64,000 nt of DNA from Carettochelys insculpta (taxonomy: Eukaryota > Chordata > Testudines > Carettochelyidae): assembly GCF_033958435.1 (NCBI RefSeq), contig NC_134150.1:38931501-38995500 (forward strand), written 5' to 3'. The position numbers were made by a program, and so were the translations under genes. Below, one piece after another: positions 31,525 through 41,759 of this stretch (positions within the stretch are counted from its first letter, which is position 1; every line of letters starts with the position of its first letter). The notes beneath the pieces are model-generated. The model was not told the origin of the DNA. It saw only the letters and a program-made list of their open reading frames with translations, and did no database searches.

Positions 31525-31972
31525 AATGTTAGGGCAACAAAAATGATTAAGGGGCTGGAGCACAAGACCCATGAGGATAGGCTGGGCGATTTGGGCTTGT
31601 TTAGTTTACAGAAGAGAAGACTTAGGGGTGATTTAATAGCAGCCTGCAACTTCCTGAAGGGGAGCTCTAAAGAGAAGGGTGAGAAACTGTTCTCAGTGGT
31701 GTCAGGTGGCAGAACAAGGAGCAATGGTTGGAAGTTAAAGGAGGAGAAGTGTAGGTTAGATATTTGGAAAAACTACTTCACCAGGAGGGTGGTGAAGCAC
31801 TGGGGTGTGTTGCCTAGAGAGGTGGTGGATTCTCCGTCCCTCAAGGTTTTTAAGTCCCAGCTGGACAAAGTCCTGGCTGAGATGACTTACTGGGGGTTGA
31901 TCCCGCTTGAAGCAGGGGGCTGGACCAGATGACCTCCTGAGGTCCCTTCCAGCCCTAGGGTTCTATGATTAA
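31525..31972 (+). mobile_element. CR1 LINE 3' end, different subfamily
   Basis: Encodes ATKMIKGLEHKTHEDRLGDL through LDKVLAEM, equivalent to the C-terminal part of CR1 ORF2 but clearly diverged from the 8700-11492 copy. It ends GGTCCCTTCCAGCCCTAGGG then TTCTATGATT, the typical CR1 terminus. Confidence 0.88.
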
Positions 31973-31974
31973 AA

Positions 31975-33266
31975 CCAACTCTTTATCTTTTATTGGGTGC
32001 AGTGACTTTCTGGCTAACCAAATTTAGAAGCAGGACCAAATATGAGATTGTGCAACCCTTCCCCCCATCTACTGGGGGGCGGGTCATCAAGAGGGGGCCC
32101 AGTGGCCTCTACCTTCTCCCTCCCTCCTCATGCCTCTGAAATATGTGGGTAGTGCAGTGGTCCCCAAACGCTTCAGGGTCATGCCCCTCTGTGCCTGGAA
32201 GCTTGGGCTGAGACAGGGGATGCAGTTCCCAGGGGTGGGGGCAGGAGAGGGGCATGGATATTGGTAGGAGGGCCACAGGTGGAGGTGGGTTGGGGGTGGA
32301 AGTGGAGCCAAGACTGGGACTGAGGCTGGAACCATGGCTGGGGGTAAGACGGAGGCTGGGTGCTGCCTGGGGCTGAAGCTGAGGGAGGAGCCATGAGCCA
32401 TTGCTGCAGCAGGGGATGGATCTGCAGCAGAGCTGGGGCAGAGGGCAGCTGGAAGGATCACTGGGAAGTAGCTGACTGACTCCCCATCTTCAGACCTCCA
32501 GGGGCTGACTAAGGTACCAGCAATTCTACCCATCATGTTGCCTATCTGCATTCCAATCCCACCGCAGCAGAACCGTTCCTGATCCCACTGCTTTAAGGAC
32601 CCATTAATGGGCAGTTCTCCTCCGCCTATGTACATATAGCCGCTTCTTCCTCCATAGAGCTATCCCCACACCCTCTGTGCATTAGAAGTCTCAAGAAGAA
32701 GTTTGGAGTCAAAAAATTAAACAGCAATGCTCAGAAACCAGCTATCTTTGCTACACAAGGACCATTAACAAAATCCTGAGCTCACCCAAATCTCAATAAG
32801 GAACTGTCTGTGCATTACAATGTATATTTCTTTCAGACCAGGCCAGCGCAGATACCTCATGCTCAGCTGCACATGAACATTCTGAAAATACTTTCTTTGC
32901 CTCCTACCAGAAGGATGATGCTAGAGCAGTAAGAAGGGCAAACCGTGCCGTGTGACCCCCAAACACTTGCCCACCAATGCAGACGTCTTTATGCTGTTTG
33001 ACTGCAGTCAAATTATTTCTTAATGTGAACTGGAAGACCTACAAGGGAGCACCAGCATATGTTACAAGAAGAATCTCCTTACAGAGGGTTGCATGAGGTT
33101 TCTGACCGCAGTATCTGTGTGTTCTTGGAGATGACTTATCATGTTACTAATTCCCCTAATTGCATGTCCGGGCTAAAAAAAGCCTATTGTCCTAAGAAGT
33201 TTCATTCTTAATAACATTCCTTCAATCACAGTGGTACACTCAAGTAAATTTTAACTGCTGTACTTA
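31975..33266. other. No gene recognised; possible hAT end at 32166
   Basis: CAGTGGTCCCCAAACG at 32166 resembles a hAT left terminus and is followed by GC-rich GGGGTGGGGGC-type sequence to about 32400. I found no matching right end. The 182-codon minus-strand frame here is a product of the proline-rich simple composition. Confidence 0.4.
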
Positions 33267-33282
33267 CGCTATAAATCAGAAT

Positions 33283-33666
33283 CAAAACAAAAAGCAGTCA
33301 AGCAGCAGTTTAAAGACTAGCAAAATAGTTTATTAGGTGAGCTTTCGTGGGACAGACCCACTTCTTCAGACCATGCCCAGACCAGAACAGAGTCAATATT
33401 TAAGACACAGAGAACCAAAAACAGTAAGCAAAGAGGACAAATCAGAAATCTGTAAGCAAGGACAAATCTGATTTGTCCTCCTTGCTTACTGTTTTTGGTT
33501 CTCTGTGTCTTAAATATTGAGTCTGTTCTGGTCTGGCTATGGTCTGAAGAAGTGGGTCTGTCCCACGAAAGCTCACCTAATAAACTATTTTGCTAGTCTT
33601 TAAAGTGCTGCTTGACTGCTTTTTGTTTTGATAGTGTATAGACTAGCACGGCTTACTCTCTGTTAC
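33283..33666 (+). mobile_element. Foldback PLE end, copy 3 (longest hairpin)
   Basis: Left arm from 33283 (CAAAACAAAAAGCAGTCA) to about 33440; right arm from about 33461 back to 33632, then a 34-nt tail (33633-33666) ending CTTACTCTCTGTTAC. The right arm contains the hammerhead-like CTGAAGA (33544-33550) and GAAA (33567-33570). The exact 14-bp TSD CTATAAATCAGAAT is at 33269-33282 and 33667-33680. The left arm lacks the tail and begins at the same internal point as the inverted arms of copies 1, 2 and 6. Non-coding. Confidence 0.88.
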
Positions 33667-33682
33667 CTATAAATCAGAATAT

Positions 33683-34108
33683 ATGTGTAGATAGGGTTTA
33701 CTTTAAACTTGTTTATCTGGCTTTGTCGCTCACTTTGCATGTTTTGTCGAAACAGAGGAAAATTCAGCAGTGCCAGAGTTAGGAACTAGAAAGGACTTGA
33801 GAAGCTTTTCTGCACATTTCTACTAGGGGATACATGTAGACAGAGCATTGTATAAATACAAAGCTCACAGAAGAATCAAACAAGACACTCTGTCTTTTAT
33901 TGGCCTAAGCTGCCAATACTTCAGGGTAGCCTGCTGAGGTTTCCATTCTCTTCACTGGAACAGCTTATTTCAAAATAAGGTAAGGACACTGACCCAATGG
34001 AGTATGTGTATAATGAGAAATGGGTCACAACCAACCCCAGATTATCACCTTCTGCAGTGAAGAATGTTCACCTTCAGACCTCAACTTTGAGGTGGGATTC
34101 ATCTCGAT
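33683..34108. other. No gene or repeat recognised
   Basis: Unassigned sequence. Confidence 0.4.
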
Positions 34109-34111
34109 AGG

Positions 34112-34335
34112 AACTGTTAAGAATATAACATAAGAACAACCTGACTGGGTCAAACCCAAGGTCCACCTAGCCCAGTGTCCTGTCTTCTGACAGCGGTCAA
34201 TGCCACATGCCCCAGAGGTAGTGAACCAAACAGGTGATCATCAAATGATCCCTCACCAGTCATCCATTTCCAACTTCTGACAAACAGAGGCCAGGGACAT
34301 CATTCCTACCTATCCTGGCTAATAAGCATTGATGT
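34112..34335 (-). mobile_element. CR1 3' UTR fragment
   Basis: GACAGCGGTCAATGCCACAT and TTCTGACAAACAGAGGCCAG in reverse CR1 orientation, the same segment as in 30230-30790. Confidence 0.75.
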
Positions 34336-34339
34336 TACA

Positions 34340-35560
34340 CTAGCTTAGGGAGTACTTTGCAATACATGCAACTTGGCCATGCATCACTGCAAGCCCGACA
34401 CTTGGTGAAAGCCTCCTGGTTTGGAAGCAGCCAGGCAGGATGTTAGAACAGAGGTGCGGCAGTGGCAAAGAGAAGTTGAGGCATAGGGATCCGGAAGGCT
34501 TGGGTGCAGCACCTGGAGTGTCTTCTGCAAGAGCTTGCAGTCCTCCCTTGGTGTGACAATTCATGTAGTGACATCATCACAAAATGTATCCTGACAGAGA
34601 TTTCCTCCTCCTAACCCACTCCCCCAGGACTCTCTATGTGAGAGATTAATTGGGATCGAAGTCATTAACTGGGAATTATTTCAGTGAGGATTCAACCTCA
34701 CAGATGGAGTCTGAATGTAACACAGGAGAAGTCCTTTGTGATGGGAACAAACCCTTCAGGAGGTGGATCTCTCAGCTGATACTTTCAAACAGACTAAATG
34801 CAAATCAGTTTAGGCTCTGAACACATGCAGTGCAATTCCTCCAGCATCAGCACCACAGAACTTATGGGAAAGTGATATTTCAATAGCAACCAAACAGTAC
34901 AGTACAGGGTCAATCTCCCTCCCCTGAAATCCCTCCTGAAGTACGGCAAACTGCTCCTCTTTCTTCTCATGGCAGTATCTTAACTGACACATCAAGACAA
35001 CTCTGCAAACACCTCCCTAGTAATGGGGCACTCCCTTTTGAGCAACAGAAGAGACTGGTATTACTTATTTCATAATATGGGGCAAAAGTGTGCCAGTGAG
35101 ATAAGGGCCAAACAAAGTATCTGTCAGAACTTGCCTATCTGGGGTGGTCATTTTTTAAAGATTCTTCCAGCACTCATTAAATCTATTGCAATTATTTTAG
35201 CTTCACAGCAATTTTGCTTCAGCAGTACTTTGACTTTTGCACATTTAGAATTAGCAATACGTTAGGATTCCATTCTGAAGAGGTGATTTCATGTCTCCCT
35301 TAAACTCTCTCCTTACATGTGGGCAAAAGAGGGTCAATATCAATTAGCACAACGTTACTTTTACGTAATCATCCTGTTTCTGATCACACGATGTTTATTA
35401 CGAGCGAACAGTTGCAGGCCTCAGCAATGCTATGGATTGGTCTTGATTTCAGACAGTAGTGGCCAAGAACAGGTGTGAACTCCTAGCATGCACCAACAGA
35501 GTCCACTTCAAATTTCAAAACAGTGAAATTAAGGCTTTCCCTGTCTCTGATGATGCGTCA
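34340..35560. other. No gene or repeat recognised
   Basis: Unassigned sequence. Confidence 0.4.
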
Positions 35561-35564
35561 TTGC

Positions 35565-35790
35565 TATCTATCTATCTAAGATACTTATTTTATGGTAACA
35601 GAACCCATCGCCAAGCATCTTTCAAACTTTTAATGTATTTATCTTCACAAAACCCCTGTGGAACAGGGAAGTATTACGCCTATTTTACAGATGGTGAACT
35701 GAAGCAAAACGATACTAAGTGACTTGCCTAAGATCACATATGAAGTCTGTGGCAGAACAGTCAGTTGAACCTGGATTTCCAATGTACATT
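35565..35790 (-). mobile_element. MIR-type SINE / ancient repeat
   Basis: TATTTTACAGATGGTGAACT, GTGACTTGCCTAAGATCACA and GTCTGTGGCAGAACAG follow the reverse-complement order of the MIR core. Old and diverged. Confidence 0.7.
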
Positions 35791-35799
35791 CTAACTGTT

Positions 35800-38700
35800 T
35801 CACAACCCTTCCTGTCCAGACCCAATTTTAGCATTCCATATAATCCCCAATGCAAACAAACATTGATTGCTGACTGCTGGTTTGCTGGGGAGTTAGAGTT
35901 TATGGCTTCTTTAAGTTTCCCACAATGTTTACTATTACAGTGCTTTCACTTATCTTCTCAGATCTCAATCCACCCTCTGTTGGACTCGAGCTGTGTTAGT
36001 AACGTTCATTTCAGGCCCTACTGAAATGCACATTTGCTCACGATATATACATTTTGGAAATCGAAGAAGGAAGGCGAGGAGGGAAGGAAACCACTTGCAT
36101 TTTACGCACATGAAATATATTGGACATGATGTCTGTGAGGTGGTCCTGCCAGTCCAGAGTAATGTGGCTTCCATAAAACACAAAAAGGGAGATATTTCTA
36201 TCACCCCATAAAAATATGGGGTTTATATACGGTACTATGAAGTCCCACTTAAAACTTTCTATCAGAAAACAATATATTTCAGGGACAGCATCTCCCATGC
36301 CACATTCTTGTTAGTCTTAAAAAAATCAGTTCTACCGCCTTGTGTCTGGGCATGGGAGATCTGGATAATTTAGTTTCCTACCTGTTTCTTTTCACCCACT
36401 CTTCATGGTCCAGGTAGGATGAGAGGAATTCCCATTAACTTGGTCCAGTCAGAAGCATGAATTAGTAGATTTCTCAACAACAAGGCTGCTCCTGGGAGAT
36501 TTCCATACTCATTTTGCAGGGTTAGTCAAGTTTATCCAGTATCTCAGAACCTAAATGAACCTAGATGCTGCTCTGTTTTTAGTTTTTTGCTTTTATTTGT
36601 CTTTGTTTTGTTTTTTTCTCTTTCGCCACAGGGTGGTTTATTCCCACAACCTCTACAACTGCTGTCATAACACATGCATCTGATGTGTGCTGCACTGGTA
36701 GTTAAATCAAAGCTCCAAGGATCCCTCCCCATCCCCATTTCGCACCTCACATTTGAAACGTTTCTACCTCAAGCAATCCTGTTTTATGGGTTGTTTTTGA
36801 GGACACAGTAGTAGCAAGACATTTCCTGAAAAGCCCATCTTTAAACAGAGCACCCTTGTTTAGGGTTGACAGAACTATGACTTGACTTGGCAGGGGGGTG
36901 GCCCAGCAAAGGATGCACGCCCCAAAGGTGTTTTCCTCAGCAAAGTTCAAGCCCCCACAGCACAGCAGTCTCCTGAACATTTTTCTGCATAAATTAATGC
37001 CAAGTTAGAACTTGACAGAGTGTTTCCAATCCTCAGAGGGTCAAAAATCAAAGAATTTCTCGTGCCCCATGTTTGAATTCCATGGGTCGCTTCAGAGTCA
37101 AACACATTTTAATTCTACCACAAGCCAGCCTGCATGTGAATTTCACTCAGAACACAGACTGCCTCAGAAAGGCAGTGTCCCGGTCATGAAAGACACACCA
37201 CTAATTAATTATGCACACTTTTATTCTCGAATGGACAAACATTTCTGCTTCTAGCCATCTTTCAGCCACCACCGGCGTTTAACTAATTTCTAAGGAATGA
37301 CCTCAGGCAGAGTGGTTAGCACTGTGCGCACTGAGGGAATTGGCCGTACTGACAGACTGCAGGCATGCTCAAATGAGATGAAAGAGGAGGTGCTAAAAAT
37401 TACCTGTAAAGATCTGCCCTGCTGTTGAAAATAACCTCAAATTAGGATAAGGCATTTCCTGAAACAGGTTTCTAAAATTTTAAAGAGAGGCTGACTGCAG
37501 ATGGATAATTCTGTCAGGCACTCTGGAGTTTACAGGTACTTTGCATATATACACACTCACACATAGTATGCTCTTTGTAGGGCTCCTCATTTCTAGAATA
37601 ATAGTTATTGAATATTAATGTAATATCCATACAACCATTACATCTTCTAGCCAATCATCTCTTTCCCCCACTTCTCACAGCTGTTTTTCCACAAGCATCC
37701 CAGATAATATACAAATCTGCCAGCATCTAATACTTCGTCACCTGCGTTGAAATTCCAGCCTCACTGACGTCAATGGAAGTTTAGCCATTGACTTTAACAG
37801 AGCCAGGATTTCACCCCCAATATCATTCCAGCCTCCCCTCCCCTGCCTTTCTATACAAACATATTCTCCTTGTCACGGAACTAGCATCTGTTAGACTGGA
37901 AATCCAGTTGAAACTCACAGTGCTAAGTGTCAGCTTTGCACGGCAGGGGTAATATGCAAGAGCTATGGTAGCTATCTCATTTCTAAATGAGCTTATGTTT
38001 CGACTGGCAATACACAATAATTAATACAATTATCTTTCTTTTATGATATAGCACAAGAGGGAGTAAGAGGCATTTGTCAGGAAAACGGTGTCAATGGGAG
38101 CATATGTATTTCCAACACACACCCCTTATCAAAGCTAAATCTTTAACAGATCTGTTAGCAGAGCCATTCTTAACAAGTGCTGAAAGATTAAATGCTTCGA
38201 TAGAACCTAGAGTGTGTATTTCATTATATGGCATCCTCACACATATGCTGGGGAAAACAAATGCATGTAACTACTGTTAGAGAGTCAGGCAGTCTGATTC
38301 CTCTCTTAAATAAACCTAGATGATGGTGATTACTCCTCACTTACGCTACTACAAAAGAGAGATGAATCAAGCTCATATGTGCAGTGGGTGGGCTGATGGA
38401 AATTTTTGCAGCAAAACTCAATGTTTTCATTGAAAAGCAGTTAGCAACAAAACAATTTTTTGAAAAAACTGCCAGGGTCCTTCGGAAAAATTTTAACTTT
38501 CCCATGACAAAAATGGAACACCCAAAACTATGGTTTTCAGACAAAATATGCAACACTGGAATTTATGCCAAAAATCAAAATCACAGGAAAAAACTATTTT
38601 TTAAAACTGTGGTTTAAAAAAAGCATTAAAAAGTATTCAATATATATTTTATAGCCCTGATCCGGAATAGATTTATTAGAAAGCTGGTATCACTAATCAA

Positions 38701-39005
38701 CTGTAGAGTTCGCCCAGGGAAATTATAGGGTAAGAGCCTCAATTCCAGTCCAGCCCCTTTACCACTGGTAACAGAATGAGAGTTGTATAACAGAGCACTT
38801 CACAGCCAATGTCCAGCTGGCTTAAAATGACTTTTGTCCCTGTATGCTTCTGGCTTAAAGCCTCTGACTTTGTAAATAAAACTGAAGTAGTGGGATAGAG
38901 AAATTTGCCAGCACTTCCCCGATGGCGAGAACCACATCAGCATTAAAGATTGTGGGTGAAATCCTGGCTGTCTTGAAGTTATCGGTAATAGTCTCAGTGA
39001 GTGTG
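35800..39005. other. No gene recognised
   Basis: Unassigned sequence of mixed AT content; short ORFs have no domains. Around 37760-37820 (CACTGACGTCAATGG and GCCATTGACTTTAACAGAGC) is a small inverted repeat of the kind common in old sauropsid repeats. Confidence 0.4.
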
Positions 39006-39010
39006 GTAGA

Positions 39011-39146
39011 GCTAGCAGTCCTATAGCACCATAGAGACTACCTAATTTATTTATTAGGTAATTACCCACAAAAGCTCATTACCTACTAATTAAATGTGTT
39101 AGTCTTTAAGGTGCTACAGGACTGCTTGATTTTTGTGAAGCTACAG
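39011..39146 (+). mobile_element. Foldback PLE end, copy 5
   Basis: Inverted arm at 39014-39062 (AGCAGTCCTATAGCACC to TTATTAGGTAAT), a short loop, then the plus-oriented PLE end GCTCATTACCTACTAATT to GGTGCTACAGGACTGCTTG and a truncated tail ending GAAGCTACA. The hammerhead core is cut away. No clear TSD was found; this copy is older or damaged. Confidence 0.7.
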
Positions 39147-39529
39147 TTACATTGCTTCAGTCACTGAAGTTAGTCGAGTTTATAACAGGAGAATTTAGCC
39201 CACTCAGTGTTGAAGAACATATTCATGGAAAACCAATTAAATCAAGAGAGGATGTATAGCTGACTGCATATTATACTTTGTAGGCAGTCCGTCGTGTCCA
39301 ACAATGATGTCTTCAGCTTGCACCGGCTCATCGGTTGTGGACTCGCATGTGGCTGAGGAGTCCAACCTTTGAACGGTATGGGCAGTCACAGTGGGGGCAA
39401 GGGAACGTACATTAAATACTAAGAGCCTAATCCTACTGAAATTTAAGGGGGCAGATGGTAAAACAGAAAATATCACAATTCTTATATTAATCCTTGCTAC
39501 ACCCACAATTTGAATAGTCTGTTATTCTG

Positions 39530-40325
39530 GTCACCACATCTCAAAAAAATGTACTGGAAAAGGCACAGAAAGGAACAACAAAAATTATTAGGAATATAAA
39601 ATATCTTCCATACTAGGAGAGAGAAAAAACACTGGGACTCTTCAGCTTCGAAAAGAGACTAGTTACAGGGACTCTTTTCTATATGATGAGGGTCTCTAAA
39701 ATCATGAATGGTGTAGAGAAAGTGTCTGCAGGAGTGTTATTTACCCCTACACCTCACACAAGAACCAATGAAATTAATAGGCAGCAGTTTTAAAACAACC
39801 AAAAGGAAGTACTACTGCACACAACCGTCAACCTGCAGAACTTGCTCACGGAAGACGGATGCGTCAATGGCTATTTGCCAAGAGAGTCAGGAATACAGCT
39901 CCACACTCCAGGCATTCGTAAACCTCCACCACAAGCTGGACTGGACAACAGGGAATTGTTCACTAAAAATTACTCTGGGTGCGTCTACTCGAGGAACTAA
40001 CTTTGAAGTTAATTTCAAAGTTAGGCAATACATCGAAGTAGCCAACAGAGAGTCTACACACATTTTTTCCCTTACTTCAAAGTCTCAACTACGCAACTTC
40101 AAAGTCCTTACTCCATTCCGGGAATGGAGTAGTGCCCTACTTTGAAGTTTAACTTCGAAGTTGAGCATCTGTGCACACCCTGTTTTGAAGTTTCTTCAAA
40201 GTAAACAACTTTGAAGTTATTTTTGTAGTGTAGACACAGCCTCTGTCTTGCCAGAAGACAGGATACTAGACAAGATGGCCCACTGCTCTGACCAGTCTTA
40301 CGAGTTCTGCCACTGATTATGAAAC
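39530..40325 (+). mobile_element. CR1 LINE fragment interrupted by a MITE
   Basis: Diverged CR1 C-terminal coding (GAGAAAAAACACTGGGACTC, a CATGAATGGTGTAGAGAAAG segment) up to 39976, then, after the MITE, 3' UTR (GAAGACAGGATACTAGAC, GGCCCACTGCTCTGACCAGT). Reading frames are broken. Confidence 0.75.
39977..40241. mobile_element. 265-bp MITE nested in CR1 (TSD TCT)
   Basis: Ends GGGTGCGTCTACTCGAGG and GTAGTGTAGACACAGCC, TSD TCT at 39974-39976 and 40242-40244. The interior is made of repeated AACTTTGAAGTTA/TTCAAAGT motifs and matches the element at 56075-56365 in order. Most TTCGAA motifs have decayed to TTCAAA or TTTGAA. Confidence 0.82.
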
Positions 40326-40417
40326 TGGATCAAGCCCCATTTACTGTTAAAAATAGGTAGGCTATGGCATTCTTCTTGAAATACTACTTGTCTAATAAAA
40401 TACAGCACTTTTCCTAC

Positions 40418-40697
40418 GGGTTTGTCTGCCCAAGCACTTAGTTCACAGAAAGCTGGCATGTAAATCTACCTTGCACTAGTCTGCTGTGCTCTCACAATCT
40501 GGGTGGACTCTCCTGCCATGCACTATAAATTCACAAATGTACTTTAATCTACTCACATTTCAAAAACAGAGTAGATCAAAGTACCATGAGGAATTTGCAG
40601 TGCACAGCAGAAGGATCTACATGATATATGGTGCACAGTGGGCTAGAAGGTCGTTTCACACCTCAGCTAAAAAAAAACTGAGTGTGTAGACAAGCAC
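40418..40697. mobile_element. Candidate diverged MITE
   Basis: GGGTTTGTCTGCCCAAGCA at the left and GTGTGTAGACAAGCAC at the right form a loose inverted repeat like those of the GTCTACAC group. No TSD could be fixed. Confidence 0.45.
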
Positions 40698-40699
40698 AA

Positions 40700-41596
40700 A
40701 GACATTTCTACAGCATTCATCACCGCACAAATACATTGTTACGCAATGCAATGCTTTAGCAATGGTTGGATCACCATTGTTCTCATATATTTTAAGAGCT
40801 TCCGAAAGTTTTGATCACAATAACCAAATGTTACATTTTTGACCTTTTCACATTCTAACTATATTATTCTTCCAGTGCTGGATGCTGTCCTAGGCACTTT
40901 ATAGACAAATAAGTAGACACGACCCTTCCCCCAAGGATCTTGCCATCTGTATAGACAACAATCAGAGGAAAGAGACACAGCTGAAAGTAAAGGGATTGAG
41001 CAGTTTAACAATCCGTGTTATGCTGAAAACTTTGCCCAGATGGCTGATAGCGGCAATAGTATCAAATCTAAATTACAATTATAAAGAGAGCCTTGTGACT
41101 GCATGACAAAACCAGTGTTGTATTTATTGGATTTCTTGAGTAATATTGATAACGCTTTGCATTTACATATCATCTTCCATCAGAGGATAGAGGTGCAGAA
41201 CTAGGGTACTGCATCCAGTATATAATGGAAATAAAAGATTTCCATTACAGCTACGTTCATTGGGTCTCAGCACCCTCACTATGAAAATCGTTCCAGCTCT
41301 CCTGTCAGAGGAGCCCAACATGCTTTACAAATATTTATCAGTGAATACTATATTGCCACACAAGAAGAGTACCGGCAGACTCAGTCCTGTGTTTTCACAG
41401 AGCGGAAAGTGAGCAGAGACTGTTCCAGTTGCAGTGATAGACTCTCTCCTGCTCCAAATGCTGTTTCGTATTCCTTCAACACCCATAAGGATTATCTTGG
41501 TTGTGAGTTTATTCTTTTTTAACTTTGCAATTGCTTCTGCCTAATTCAAATATGAAGACTGTATAGTAGCCTGAGAATAACCATGCCTACAAATAG
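40700..41596. other. No gene recognised; old repeat traces
   Basis: GTCCTAGGCACTTTATAGAC near 40889 and GCTTTACAAATATTTATC near 41323 resemble ancient L2/MIR-type tails; nothing else identified. Confidence 0.4.
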
Positions 41597-41611
41597 CTTA
41601 ATGCTTGAATA

Positions 41612-41745
41612 GTGACAGAGAGATAGCCGTGTTAATCTGTATTCTATCAAACCAAAAAAAGCCGTCATGCAGCACTTTCAGGCCTGATTTATTAGGTGAT
41701 GATTCTGTAGTCCTTAAAGTGCTGCATGACTGCTTTGTTTTTGTT
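41612..41745 (-). mobile_element. Foldback PLE end, copy 6
   Basis: Tail of 34 nt (41612-41645, GTGACAGAGAGATAGCC...), body to about 41705, then an inverted arm CCTTAAAGTGCTGCATGACT to TTTGTTTTTGTTT. The exact 14-bp TSD TTAATGCTTGAATA lies at 41598-41611 and 41746-41759. Much shorter than copies 2 and 3: the body ends before the hammerhead-like core. Confidence 0.85.
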
Positions 41746-41759
41746 TTAATGCTTGAATA

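Noticed and set aside
32087..32635. 182-codon minus-strand ORF, proline-rich
   Set aside because: Translation of GGGGCTGGGG-type low-complexity sequence.
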